The notes beneath the pieces are model-generated. The model saw only the letters and a list, made by a program, of their open reading frames with translations, was not told the origin of the DNA and searched no databases. A stretch of 64,000 bases of DNA. Source: Dokdonia sp. (lineage in GTDB: Bacteria > Bacteroidota > Bacteroidia > Flavobacteriales > Flavobacteriaceae). The translations under genes and the position numbers were made by a program. Location: positions 354,786-418,785 of the forward strand of contig JAHDIF010000001.1 of NCBI GenBank assembly GCA_020630915.1. The letters run 5' to 3'. Below are positions 42,264-51,429 of this stretch, in pieces (position 1 is the first letter of the stretch; every line of letters starts with the position of its first letter).

Positions 42264-44039
42264 TTAATCCACAATTTCCATTTTCTTAAGCAGGAAACTA
42301 GCATTCATATTTTCGCAGATTCCCTTTTTTAAGGTGTAATCAAAAAAGAGTTCATCATCTACAATGCGTGCATCAAAAAAGTAATTCTCTACAGCTGCTA
42401 ACTCCTCTGCTGCCTGCGTAAGGCTAAGGTCGTGCGTCGCAATAATGCCTGTGGATTTTGACGCCACTAACTTGTCTACAAATTTTCTCGAGCCTATCGC
42501 TTTATCGGTACTATTAGTACCCTTTAAAATCTCATCTAGGATTATAAAATAGCGATCATTCTTAATCTCGTCTACAATAAATTTTAATCGTTTTAACTCA
42601 CTAAAAAAGTAACTCTCATCATCTGTAAGACTATCTGTTGTGCGCATACTCGTGATGAGTTTTATGGGTTGATAGCTCACCTTTTCTGCTGGCAGAGGCA
42701 ATCCCATATTACCCATTACGATCTGCAAAGCTACCGTTCTTAAAAAGGTGCTTTTACCTGCCATATTAGCTCCCGTAACAATAAAAAATTGTTCTCTACC
42801 AATAGTAATATCACTAGAAATAGCGACTTCCGGATCGAGCAAAGGATGGATTGCTTTTGTGCTGTGCAGTGTGTTTCCTTGAGCCACAATTTCTGGAAAC
42901 TGATAGCTGGGATGATTAAAAGCATAATTCCCAAGACTGTTATAGGCATCAAAAAACGCAATAGTCTCAAACCAAATACCTACTTCATTTTTATGTGCTG
43001 CAATCCACTGTTCTATCTTATGCGTAATCAAAATATCTCTTAGAAAAAATCCATTTACAAAAATGGCAACCAGTATATTATTACGCTGATCGAGGGCATC
43101 TAGTAGTTTTGAAAACTTCCTCAATTTTCCAGAAGTAGATGATGCTGTGTTAATAATGTCAGTACGCTTTCGCGAAAGCAAAACACTTTTCATTTCCTGC
43201 TCTTCTATACAAGCAATGAGCTTAGCATACTGATCAAATGTGCTTTGTACTTTACTAACTGTATTGGACAGCTTCCCTATTTTTCCCATGAACCTGGCGG
43301 AAATGAGCAGCCCTAACCCAAAAATGGCAAACACCACAAAACCTGAAATAAACTGAAAATAATAGGCGATAAATCCAAGAAGTGTCACCGCCGAAAATCC
43401 ATAAGACAACGCCTTTGAAAATGAAGGGGTAAACGCCGCATAGTTTTCTAACCAATACGTAACCGTTGTAGCAGAGGCTTCGGTTTTTACAAGTGTAGCA
43501 ATAGACCAAAACCGCTGTCTCCAGGCGGCAAGCACACTTAATTCTTTTATGGCTTCTTGCTTATCTAGTATGTCTGTAATATCGTTGGCTAAAAATGCAT
43601 TTGCCAAAACATCTGTCCCACTTGCTAAGGCCGTTCTATTGAGATATTGAAAAAAAGATCCTCTCCCAAAAAGGTCAATATCCTGACTATACTCATGCGC
43701 TGGATTATTATACGACAGTCCATCTGGTAAGTCGTGAAAATCTCTATTGAGAACTCTAAGTTCGCGCTGGTTATACTCCAGTAATGCTTGGGTAATGTCC
43801 CTTTGATATTTAAGTTGGGTATGCCTTGTAACTAGAAATAAAAAAATGACAATACCTACTATCGCAAAAGGTATGACCACTTGAAGATTACCCCATAAAA
43901 AATAAATACCTGCTGCAATCCCCAAAAACACCAACAGTCGTAGGGTGCTCGATAGATTTAATTTTCTTTTTACAACAGCAAGTTCTTGGGCATGCTGTTC
44001 TAGTTTTGAGTTGTAAAATTGCTTTGGGCTATCCTTCAT
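42264..44039 (-). CDS. MutS-family ATPase with membrane segments (not canonical MutS)
   Basis: 591 residues from the ATG giving MKDSPKQFYN; an upstream ATG at 44075 adds 12 residues and cannot be excluded. N-terminal residues 35-80 hold two membrane segments, and two more lie around 210-250. The C-terminal MutS ATPase domain has the Walker A GANMAGKSTFLRTVA, the ST motif DSLTDDESYFFSELKR, and Walker B FIILDEILKGTNS with the HDLSL signature. The mismatch-recognition domain is lacking, so it is a MutS-like membrane ATPase typical of Bacteroidota, with unknown substrate. A palindrome copy is read as LSRKR. Confidence 0.82.
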   Translation of the reverse strand: MKDSPKQFYNSKLEQHAQELAVVKRKLNLSSTLRLLVFLGIAAGIYFLWGNLQVVIPFAIVGIVIFLFLVTRHTQLKYQRDITQALLEYNQRELRVLNRDFHDLPDGLSYNNPAHEYSQDIDLFGRGSFFQYLNRTALASGTDVLANAFLANDITDILDKQEAIKELSVLAAWRQRFWSIATLVKTEASATTVTYWLENYAAFTPSFSKALSYGFSAVTLLGFIAYYFQFISGFVVFAIFGLGLLISARFMGKIGKLSNTVSKVQSTFDQYAKLIACIEEQEMKSVLLSRKRTDIINTASSTSGKLRKFSKLLDALDQRNNILVAIFVNGFFLRDILITHKIEQWIAAHKNEVGIWFETIAFFDAYNSLGNYAFNHPSYQFPEIVAQGNTLHSTKAIHPLLDPEVAISSDITIGREQFFIVTGANMAGKSTFLRTVALQIVMGNMGLPLPAEKVSYQPIKLITSMRTTDSLTDDESYFFSELKRLKFIVDEIKNDRYFIILDEILKGTNSTDKAIGSRKFVDKLVASKSTGIIATHDLSLTQAAEELAAVENYFFDARIVDDELFFDYTLKKGICENMNASFLLKKMEIVD

Positions 44040-44088
44040 AAAACGGGTTGCTGGAGACAACGTATCTGTCTTCAAATTGTGCCGTAAG

Positions 44089-44445
44089 TTACAACTGCTC
44101 CAGTTCTGTACGAAGTTTTTTAGTCATTTTTGACACTACTAATTCATAAGAGTGATCTATAAGTTCCATAATAAGTTTGGGAGGTACTTCTTCCAAAATA
44201 ACGGTATTCCAATGGAGCTTATTCATATGGAAGGCTCCTGTTATCGCTCCATCATATTCTTCACGAAGTATCGCAGACCGTTCTGGGTCACATTTTAAAT
44301 TGACAGCGGCTGGTATTCGTTCCAACCCTGACAAGGCAAACATCTTGCCCATTACTTTAAAGACCAAGGTCTTCTCATCAAAAGGAAAAGATTCTGTTAC
44401 TCCTTTTTTTGATAAACAATATTCTCTTACATTCTCTATATGCAT
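44089..44445 (-). CDS. MmcQ/YjbR family protein
   Basis: 118 residues. REYCLSKKGVTESFPFDEKT and FKVMGKMFALSGLE match the MmcQ/YjbR (DUF419) fold; NLKCDPERSAILREEYDGA and FHMNKLHWNTV follow. These small proteins have a double-winged, DNA-binding-like fold but no proven role. Its start overlaps the stop of the transglutaminase gene by one base. Confidence 0.85.
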   Translation of the reverse strand: MHIENVREYCLSKKGVTESFPFDEKTLVFKVMGKMFALSGLERIPAAVNLKCDPERSAILREEYDGAITGAFHMNKLHWNTVILEEVPPKLIMELIDHSYELVVSKMTKKLRTELEQL

Positions 44446-45383
44446 TACTTAACAAGATAAGCTACTAATGGTTTTGAACCATCATAAATTATTAATCTAT
44501 TCGTTCGCTTGGTAGTACGTATAAAAAAGGTGGTCTTATCTCCCTCCTGTATGGTATCAAGTTCTCTCATAATACCATCTTCTAACATATACAATAATGT
44601 ATCCGTAGGAGTCATTACCATGGAAAAATTAATTCCATTTTTGAGATCCTTATACTTGATCATCCCAGATTTATTAGTCAAATGCTCAAGTTGAATTTTT
44701 GGATGGAGAAGCAAAGGCCAATTAGAAAAATCTTCTTTTGATACAGAACTATTTACATAGGCATCATCAAACACTTCTGGATAGTGTGTTTTTAGAAAAT
44801 GGGCAGGAGCAACATCATAGTAAGCATAAGAAGGCTCTTTTTGAAAGGTCTCCAGATACCTGCCTGCTCCCCAAGTAGGGTCCATTATTACGGGCTTTTG
44901 ATGTACTGTAGCTACTAGCCACATGTGGTTTTTCTTAAAGGGTCTTCCTATATCTATTACATCTCTTTTTACATCACCTCGTACCACATAGGAGTTAATC
45001 CCTAGTTCTTCAAGTATACGTTCCAAAGTGAGTGCATATCCTTCGCACACAGCTTTTTTACCGTTCATTGTACGTGTAATTATATCCTCTCGCGTACTGG
45101 CCAATTTTGCGTTACGCTCTTCTAATATTCTGTATTGAAATTGATAGGTAAGATACTCATCTGGCTCATAAGCAATATTATGAATTACCCAAGTATAGGC
45201 CGCTCTCAATTGATCCTGAGGGTCAGAAAAATCAGTTTTAATCTGACTTGCTAAAGACTGCGCGGTGTAAAATTTAGCCGGATAAAAAATAACCGTAGCA
45301 TCTACTTTACTAAAATCACGTTCTTGACTTTGTACACATAGAGTAAATAGAAATAAGAAACAAAAAAAAGTAGAAAGCCTCAT
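44445..45383 (-). CDS. transglutaminase-like secreted protein
   Basis: 312 residues with a signal peptide ending near CVQSQ. The transglutaminase core is visible: KKAVCEGYALTLERIL with the catalytic Cys, KNHMWLVATV with His and MDPTWGAG with Asp, giving a complete triad. Such proteins act as proteases or crosslinking enzymes in the periplasm. It lies between YjbR and DUF4230 genes on the same strand with almost no spacing, so they are cotranscribed. Substrate unknown. Confidence 0.82.
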   Translation of the reverse strand: MRLSTFFCFLFLFTLCVQSQERDFSKVDATVIFYPAKFYTAQSLASQIKTDFSDPQDQLRAAYTWVIHNIAYEPDEYLTYQFQYRILEERNAKLASTREDIITRTMNGKKAVCEGYALTLERILEELGINSYVVRGDVKRDVIDIGRPFKKNHMWLVATVHQKPVIMDPTWGAGRYLETFQKEPSYAYYDVAPAHFLKTHYPEVFDDAYVNSSVSKEDFSNWPLLLHPKIQLEHLTNKSGMIKYKDLKNGINFSMVMTPTDTLLYMLEDGIMRELDTIQEGDKTTFFIRTTKRTNRLIIYDGSKPLVAYLVK

Positions 45384-45998
45384 TTACTCGTTAAGTTTAG
45401 GAGTAGACTCGTCTTCGACTAAAAGTGCGTTGTAATCCAATTTCCACCCTATTGTTTCTACCAGTTTTTGCATAAGTTGAACGGTGTCTAAGGCTTGCTG
45501 CTTTGCTTCTTGATACAAACCACTCTCTGGGACTTTATCAATAATATGCTGTTTTGCTTCTCTATTAATATCGGTTAAATCTGTACTTGTAAAGGGGTTT
45601 GCCCAACCCTCTTTCTTGTCGTAGTATTTAAAGTCTGTTTCTATAGATAATATTTGCGGTTGCGGAAAAGCATACAGTCTGATCGTCTTATTTTTATCAT
45701 CTGCATCCATTTTTACTTTGGTGAGATCAAAACCTATATGTGCTTTTGCATCTATTAACACAATTGCTTTTTTGGTTCCTAAGAGTTTTTCAACCCATTT
45801 TTTTTTGAGACTTTCGTAATGATATATCTCGGAGAAATCTCCTTCTACGGTTATGAATTTACATACGGTACGGATACGCTCCATCAAGATAACAGATTGT
45901 GTCTTTGCATTGGATTTGTTTCCCTTTCGCGCAAAGCGAGCATATAAAAAATAGGCAAGGATCGCACCAATTGCGAGACCTAGAAATAATAATTCCAT
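45384..45998 (-). CDS. DUF4230 membrane-anchored protein
   Basis: 204 residues. One N-terminal membrane segment (LLFLGLAIGAILAYFLY), then a basic patch, then the DUF4230 body: TVCKFITVEGDFSEIYHYES, KKAIVLIDAKAHIGFDLTKV and AFPQPQILSIETDFKYYDKK are typical. The function of the family is unknown. It abuts the transglutaminase gene (no gap). A degenerate palindrome copy with one extra base (CTTTCGCGCAAAGCG, about 45924) encodes ARFARKGNK. Confidence 0.82.
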   Translation of the reverse strand: MELLFLGLAIGAILAYFLYARFARKGNKSNAKTQSVILMERIRTVCKFITVEGDFSEIYHYESLKKKWVEKLLGTKKAIVLIDAKAHIGFDLTKVKMDADDKNKTIRLYAFPQPQILSIETDFKYYDKKEGWANPFTSTDLTDINREAKQHIIDKVPESGLYQEAKQQALDTVQLMQKLVETIGWKLDYNALLVEDESTPKLNE

Positions 45999-46053
45999 AA
46001 GAGTAAAAATACCAAATTACAGCTTGATATTCCCAAAAGGTGTGCCAGATATC

Positions 46054-46797
46054 CTATTCTAGTGCATAAAGTACCGGTTTGCTGGGTGTGGCGTCATTCT
46101 CAAAAGAAGCAATTTGCAGATTGAGTAAATAGCTTCCATCTGCAATCACATGAGGCACATAAATCATCTCTGTAATTGTGGCATCTAGTCTGGGGCTTTC
46201 TGGCACATTCCAGAAAGCGTGATGCGATAATAAGTGACCATCATCCTTTTCTGGGTCTACGCTAGGCAGGTCTATGAGCAGGTGTTTTACCCCTAATTCC
46301 CGTAACTGCTTCATCCCATTTTCTGATATGTATGGCCAGTGCGTGTGCGACCAGTTTTTAGTTTTCTTTTCTATGGTATTGGGGATGGTTCTAACGACCA
46401 ATGCTTCTGGTGTTTTGCCTCCTAAAAGATATAATAGCTGCTTACGCGAAATAACTAAATCTTCTCCTCGAACCTCTGGCGCAACGGTTATTAACTCTGC
46501 CGTAAAGAAAAACTGCGTCAAGCATTTGTTAATGCTATGGATCTCCTCCATAATATGACCAGCAGTTTCTGTGTGTGTACCGTGCGCGTGCGGGTTAAAG
46601 GTGATGGTATTAAAATTTACATCACCTCCTTGAGCTACATTGCCTATCCAATCATCTGTCTTTACCGCTGTAATATCTAGTGGGTCTATATACCACGCCA
46701 GCGGGTTTTGAACTGCACTGAGCGGAATAGAAATATCAATAGGTTGCGATAAGTCTACAGTAAACGTTGATTTGTTATGGGTGATGGTGGCTTTCAA
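46054..46797 (-). CDS. cyclase family protein (kynurenine-formamidase-like)
   Basis: 247 residues. GDVNFNTITFNPHAHGTHTE carries the metal-binding H-x-x-x-H-x(n)-H-x-x-T of the cyclase family (PF04199), as HAHGTHTETAGHI. HHAFWNVPESPRLD and YVPHVIADGSYLLNLQ complete the fold. Such enzymes hydrolyse amide or ester bonds, for example N-formylkynurenine. No kynurenine pathway genes lie nearby, so the substrate is open. Cytosolic. Confidence 0.8.
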   Translation of the reverse strand: MKATITHNKSTFTVDLSQPIDISIPLSAVQNPLAWYIDPLDITAVKTDDWIGNVAQGGDVNFNTITFNPHAHGTHTETAGHIMEEIHSINKCLTQFFFTAELITVAPEVRGEDLVISRKQLLYLLGGKTPEALVVRTIPNTIEKKTKNWSHTHWPYISENGMKQLRELGVKHLLIDLPSVDPEKDDGHLLSHHAFWNVPESPRLDATITEMIYVPHVIADGSYLLNLQIASFENDATPSKPVLYALE

Positions 46798-46844
46798 GAA
46801 GATGGGTTTTGATTAAAGATAAATAATATAGTTTTTAATCTAAA

Positions 46845-47222
46845 TTATTCAGGAGTATTTGTTTTCAAAAACAAAATTGTTGTGCAGAGAGTAAATACTA
46901 AACAACCTAATCCTAAGAGTAGTTTTTCTTTCTTAGAGTTATTACTTAACCACTCATTGATTCTCCTACTTCCTTTAGGCGAGGATGCCGCAAAATAAAT
47001 TGTAAAAAATACAGACAGCAATAGGACAACAATCAGAAAGCTATTTAGATCTCTAATATCAAAACCACATACCTTTGTGATTAGAGCAATGAACATAGCC
47101 AAAACCCCTGTCATAAATAAGGTAGCTTTAGAATGTTCATTACCTACTCCTATATCTAAGAATCTTATAAGTCCTAAAATACAAGCATAAAATACAACAA
47201 GAAGATTATATTCTTTTTTCAT
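46845..47222 (-). CDS. small membrane protein, unknown
   Basis: 125 residues from the ATG giving MKKEYNLLVVF (a TTG two codons earlier is also in frame). Four hydrophobic segments at about 6-24, 35-53, 65-83 and 102-120. Charged residues are few. No family recognised. Confidence 0.55.
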   Translation of the reverse strand: MKKEYNLLVVFYACILGLIRFLDIGVGNEHSKATLFMTGVLAMFIALITKVCGFDIRDLNSFLIVVLLLSVFFTIYFAASSPKGSRRINEWLSNNSKKEKLLLGLGCLVFTLCTTILFLKTNTPE

Positions 47223-47233
47223 TAACAAGTATT

Positions 47234-47806
47234 CTACCCCCTACTCCTCTTTATAGTCATCACAATCTGCCCCATATGATTGGCTTGATGTTCCATCACG
47301 TGGTACCACGCCCAATGATTATTCATACTACTATTAGGGACTTGCTTTGCAAACCAAGCATCGTCTTTTGTTTTTAGTAATTGTAATGTCTCTTCTCGTA
47401 CCTTATCCCATATATTGAGGTAATAAGATATAGGCTTTCCTTGTAACTCTTTCCTCGCTTGTGCTCCTAGGTTTTGGGCAATGTCCCATTGGGCACTTTC
47501 TTCTGCATTGAGACCACGATTTTCAAAAGTATATAGTTGATAATATTTTTCGGTCGCTGCGAGATGCAAGATCATGGCCCCTATTCTATTTGCATCTTCG
47601 TCCAATAAAAAGTCTGTCTCTTCTTGAGATAGTCTATATACAATTCTAGTAACGCGCCCTTTTAAGTCTTCTAGCATAGATACCAAGTTACCAATCTGTG
47701 TATCATACCCTCTAGGTGCTTCAATCACATTTTGTCCAAACACAGTGGTGTTAAAAGTCGTGATTAAAAGGATTGCTATGAAGCAACATTTTGCATAATG
47801 TCTCAT
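47234..47806 (-). CDS. DinB-family protein with signal peptide
   Basis: 190 residues from MRHYAKCCFIAILL, chosen as the start because it begins a signal peptide ending near TVFGQ. DinB/YfiT four-helix pattern: MILHLAATEKYYQLY with a first metal-type His, and WAWYHVMEHQANHMGQIVMT with the second and third (His and HxxxH) that bind metal. The family includes bacillithiol transferases; here the exported position suggests another substrate. Unknown role. Confidence 0.75.
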   Translation of the reverse strand: MRHYAKCCFIAILLITTFNTTVFGQNVIEAPRGYDTQIGNLVSMLEDLKGRVTRIVYRLSQEETDFLLDEDANRIGAMILHLAATEKYYQLYTFENRGLNAEESAQWDIAQNLGAQARKELQGKPISYYLNIWDKVREETLQLLKTKDDAWFAKQVPNSSMNNHWAWYHVMEHQANHMGQIVMTIKRSRG

Positions 47807-47871
47807 TTGTTTGGTAAAATTTGTTAGATATCTTACCAAATTACAAAAACAAACCACTCACAATAAGTTGT

Positions 47872-49026
47872 TTAGATTAAATTAACTAAAAACAAATCTG
47901 CCGCAATACCATCACTTAAGAATTTGCCTTCCTTAGATACAAAAAGATAATCGCCTTCTTTAAAAAGCAAATGCTCTTCTATATGAGGTTGCGCTTGCTT
48001 AAGGAGATAATCGTAGTAGGTATTCCCAAAAACCTCTTTTACTTCCTGTAAAGAAACCCCTTTTGCAGTGCGCAATCTGGTCATTACATACTCATTGTAA
48101 CGATCTGTTTTAGAGAGTTCTTCTACTTCTTGAGGGAGCTCTCCTGAAGTAATCGCCTTAATGTATTTTGGATTGTTACTCACATTCCAAGCACGGCGGT
48201 TGCCATTATAGCTATGTGCTCCTGGTCCTATCCCTATGTAGGTTTTACCTTCCCAATAGGCAGTATTGTTTCGGGAATGAAAGCCTGGTTTTCCAAAATT
48301 GCTAAACTCGTAATTCTCATAGCCCGCAGCATCCATTTTATCCAACAGAATTCGGTGATGTTCCTGCGCCACCTCATCTTGTACAGGCGGGATAATTCCT
48401 TTTTTGATAAAGTTTTCTAAGGCTGTTTTAGGCTCGACGGTGAGGGCATAGGCAGAGATATGCGGTATTTCTAATGCCAGTGCTTTATCTATATTTTCTT
48501 CCCAGCGAGCATTACTCATTCCTGGAATTCCGTAAATAAGATCGAGTGAACTATTTTGAAAATGCTTTCGCGAACCTGCCTGTTCGGCAGACAGGAGCGT
48601 GATACAATCCACCGCCTCCTGTGCATTGTGGGCTCTATTCATTAACTTCAAGTCTTCGTCAAAAAAGGATTGGACTCCTATGCTTAGTCGGTTTATTCTA
48701 GACGCTGCTAGTTGGGAAATCTTTTCTTTAGAAAGGTCGTCTGGATTTGCCTCTAATGTAATTTCAGGATTGTCGCCCACCTTAAAATGGTCGTAAACTG
48801 TTTGTATTAAACTATTGATTTCCGAAGTTTCCAAAACCGACGGCGTCCCTCCACCAAAATAGATACAGTCTACCACCTCATCCTTAAATTCATTTTTTCT
48901 AAGTATCATTTCGCGCGCAAGCGCTCTCATCATCTCCTCCTTTTTACCCATAGACGTAGAGAAGTGAAAATCACAATAATGACACGCCTGTTTGCAAAAT
49001 GGGATATGGATGTATATGGAGGCCAA
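47872..49026 (-). CDS. hemW: HemW-type radical SAM protein (coproporphyrinogen dehydrogenase-like)
   Basis: 384 residues. ASIYIHIPFCKQACHYCDF has the radical SAM CxxxCxxC cluster; YFGGGTPSVL and LEANPDDLS follow, then LIYGIPGMSNARWEEN and, near the end, the HemW C-terminal domain. HemW is a haem chaperone rather than the classical HemN oxidase. Near residue 145-155 the usual short loop is lengthened by LSAEQAGSRKHF, encoded by an interrupted palindrome copy (48564-48599). Confidence 0.88.
   Translation of the reverse strand: MASIYIHIPFCKQACHYCDFHFSTSMGKKEEMMRALAREMILRKNEFKDEVVDCIYFGGGTPSVLETSEINSLIQTVYDHFKVGDNPEITLEANPDDLSKEKISQLAASRINRLSIGVQSFFDEDLKLMNRAHNAQEAVDCITLLSAEQAGSRKHFQNSSLDLIYGIPGMSNARWEENIDKALALEIPHISAYALTVEPKTALENFIKKGIIPPVQDEVAQEHHRILLDKMDAAGYENYEFSNFGKPGFHSRNNTAYWEGKTYIGIGPGAHSYNGNRRAWNVSNNPKYIKAITSGELPQEVEELSKTDRYNEYVMTRLRTAKGVSLQEVKEVFGNTYYDYLLKQAQPHIEEHLLFKEGDYLFVSKEGKFLSDGIAADLFLVNLI
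48564..48599. repeat. TTTCGCGAAA palindrome interrupted by a 21-bp insert inside hemW
   Basis: GCTTTCGCGAA (48564-48574) and AGCG (48596-48599) are the two parts of one perfect palindrome unit. Between them lie 21 bp (48575-48595) that form their own near-palindrome, CCTGCCTG ... CAGACAGG. The insert is a multiple of three, so the hemW frame is kept with seven added codons. Confidence 0.85.
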
Positions 49027-49067
49027 GGGTTCTTATTAATTAATATGTGGTTAAGTATTGATTAAAA

Positions 49068-49544
49068 TTATAAAAAGGCTATTTGCGCCGTGCCAACTTC
49101 GATAACTATCCAATTATTAAATTTGAGACCCAGACCATGTTCCACATCCCATTCGCACTCCATTGAAATTGCAAAATTCCCATCAGAACATAATTCTTCA
49201 GCCTCGATGAATAGTTCTACATCACTTACTAATTCCAAAAGTTTTTCTTCAGTCATTAATCTAGGCAAAACAGCCTCTATTTGAGTTAATCCTAAGCCAG
49301 CACTACTCCAACCTTCATAATAAAATGGATAGACCTTGTTATAATAATCAATTACTGGTCCTACAGCATCTTTTATCACCTTAGATTCTTTTGAAATAAA
49401 TTGATTCAGCATATTCCTCTGCTTTATCCCTAATTCTTTAGTCCCTAGAAAGCGAACATCTACAATCGCTTTGAAATATCTGCTGGAAAAATTGGTAGTT
49501 AATTCATCTCCATCCAATATCAAATTCTTAGGCCAGTTTTTCAT
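49068..49544 (-). CDS. hypothetical protein (DUF6985-like)
   Basis: 158 residues. The C-terminal MECEWDVEHGLGLKFNNWIV then EVGTAQIAF resembles the DUF6985 layout seen in some immunity-like proteins. No signal peptide or membrane segment. It follows RuvC by 5 bp on the same strand. The role is unknown; an immunity function would need a toxin partner that is not seen here. Confidence 0.55.
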   Translation of the reverse strand: MKNWPKNLILDGDELTTNFSSRYFKAIVDVRFLGTKELGIKQRNMLNQFISKESKVIKDAVGPVIDYYNKVYPFYYEGWSSAGLGLTQIEAVLPRLMTEEKLLELVSDVELFIEAEELCSDGNFAISMECEWDVEHGLGLKFNNWIVIEVGTAQIAFL

Positions 49545-49549
49545 TTCAC

Positions 49550-50104
49550 CTACTTTTTCACTCTCTTCTCATTCTGTTTTACAAAAGCTTCCCAACCTGT
49601 ATAGTGTTTTCCAGTTTCAATCTTTCCAGAATTATAGAAATGGCATACAGCAGCGGCTAGACCATCGGTACTATCAAGGTTTTTGGGTAGCGTTTTTAAC
49701 TTTAAAAGGGACTGTAACATTTTTGCTACTTGCTCTTTGCTGGCATTTCCGTTACCTGTTATGGCCATCTTTATTTTTTTGGGTAAGTACTCCGTAATCG
49801 GTATTTCACGAGATAAACCTGCTGCCATTGCTACGCCTTGAGCGCGACCTAGCTTAAGCATACTCTGTACGTTTTTACCAAAAAAAGGTGCTTCTATCGC
49901 AATCTCATCTGGGTGATAGGTGTCTATAAGCTCAATGGTACGTTCAAAAATAAGTTTGAGCTTTACATAGTGGTCTTTGTACTTACTAAGCAGCAGTTCA
50001 TTGAGTTGGATGAACTCCATCTTTTTACCCACCACTTTAATTAAACCAAATCCCATAATGGTCGTCCCTGGATCAATTCCTAAAATAATTCTTTCTTCTG
50101 CCAA
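49550..50104 (-). CDS. ruvC: crossover junction endodeoxyribonuclease RuvC
   Basis: 184 residues. ILGIDPGTTIMGFGLIKV supplies the first catalytic Asp; EIAIEAPFF a Glu, and LDSTDGLAAAVCHFYN the final DxxDA-like pair typical of RuvC (with D-G-L-A). It resolves Holliday junctions with RuvAB during recombination. Length is usual for the family. No ruvA or ruvB nearby. Confidence 0.92.
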   Translation of the reverse strand: MAEERIILGIDPGTTIMGFGLIKVVGKKMEFIQLNELLLSKYKDHYVKLKLIFERTIELIDTYHPDEIAIEAPFFGKNVQSMLKLGRAQGVAMAAGLSREIPITEYLPKKIKMAITGNGNASKEQVAKMLQSLLKLKTLPKNLDSTDGLAAAVCHFYNSGKIETGKHYTGWEAFVKQNEKRVKK

Positions 50105-50235
50105 GGGTTTTATTGTTACTTTGCTTAGGTATTATGCTCGTTTTCCAAATTTAATCATTTCTTTTGGGGAGTGCTCTTAGAAATAGTAGCAATATAAATT
50201 TATTATATATTGCAATATTACATATATATACTTAA

Positions 50236-51396
50236 TTGGGATTAATTGTCTTTATATTAATAGGTTTTTACGCCATTCTTATTGGTGGATTTATCGTTGG
50301 GTATTGGCGATTGCCTAAATACAAGCCTGTGAAGCAGGAAAAGCAGATACATTTTAGTGTTATTATTCCTTTTAGAAATGAAGCTCACAACCTGCCCTAT
50401 CTTTTAAAAAGTATCGCTTCACTAGACTATCCTTTCCAAGCTTTTGAAGTACTATTTATAGACGATGAATCTACTGATACCTCCTTTCTGATTATCCAAG
50501 AATTTATAAATAGCCACCCTTCACTTTCTATACGGGTGCTTCCTAGCATAAGAACGACAGGATCTCCTAAAAAAGATGCACTTAGTGTAGGTATTGATCT
50601 AGCACAAAATGAGTGGATACTTACTACAGATGCAGATTGTATTTTAGAAAAAACGTGGCTTCTTGCCTTAAATGATTGTATTCAAACCTATGCGCCCAAA
50701 ATGGTTGTAGCTCCTGTATCAATTACTATTTCGCATAGGGTTCATTTTATCCACGCCTATGAACAGCTAGATTTTCTCAGTCTTATGGGAGCAACTATCG
50801 GAGGTTTTGGGCTGGGGCTCCCTTTTTTGTGTAATGGTGCAAATCTTGCGTATGAAAAAGAAGCATTTATAGCGGTTCATGGCTTTGTAAACAACGATCA
50901 TATTGCCAGCGGTGATGATCATTTTTTGCTAGAAAAATTTGTCAAAACCTTTTCTATGGACGTGTGCTATCTCAACTCCTTAGAAGCAGGTGTGACCACA
51001 CGACCACAATCTCATTGGAAAGCACTCATCTCCCAACGCGTTAGATGGGCCTCTAAAGCATCGTCTTATTCATTTTGGTTTCCTAAAATGGTAGGCAATG
51101 CTGTTTTTTTAGCAAATTTAATTGCGGGAATATTCGTCCTTGCCCTACCGTTTGTTTTTCTAGGTGATACCGCTTTCGCGAAAGCAATCCCTACCCAATT
51201 CATTATGTTCTCATTAATTACAAAATGGGTTGTAGACTTTATTCTTCTTGCGCAAACAGCCTCTTTTTTTGATAGAAAAAAATATCTCAAATGGTATCCT
51301 CTCATTATGATTTGTTATCCTATTATTACGGTCTATATTTCAATAAAAGCACTTACATCTTCTTATGAATGGAAAGGGAGGCGTTTTAAACAATAG
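50236..51396 (+). CDS. family 2 glycosyltransferase with C-terminal membrane segments
   Basis: 386 residues from a TTG start; the codon before it but one is a stop, and the first ATG is far inside. FSVIIPFRNEAHNLPYLLKS begins the GT-A domain, with FIDDESTDTS and TTDADCIL (DxD) and later RVRWASKASSY (QxxRW-like). An N-terminal membrane segment and three to four at the C-terminus (about 290-370) place it in the inner membrane, as with processive synthases or lipid-linked transferases. It is separate from the polysaccharide locus. A palindrome copy at 51171 encodes AFAKA. Confidence 0.8.
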   Translation: MGLIVFILIGFYAILIGGFIVGYWRLPKYKPVKQEKQIHFSVIIPFRNEAHNLPYLLKSIASLDYPFQAFEVLFIDDESTDTSFLIIQEFINSHPSLSIRVLPSIRTTGSPKKDALSVGIDLAQNEWILTTDADCILEKTWLLALNDCIQTYAPKMVVAPVSITISHRVHFIHAYEQLDFLSLMGATIGGFGLGLPFLCNGANLAYEKEAFIAVHGFVNNDHIASGDDHFLLEKFVKTFSMDVCYLNSLEAGVTTRPQSHWKALISQRVRWASKASSYSFWFPKMVGNAVFLANLIAGIFVLALPFVFLGDTAFAKAIPTQFIMFSLITKWVVDFILLAQTASFFDRKKYLKWYPLIMICYPIITVYISIKALTSSYEWKGRRFKQ

Positions 51397-51429
51397 ATTT
51401 TGGTATCTTTAAATTCCAAATCTCATTTT

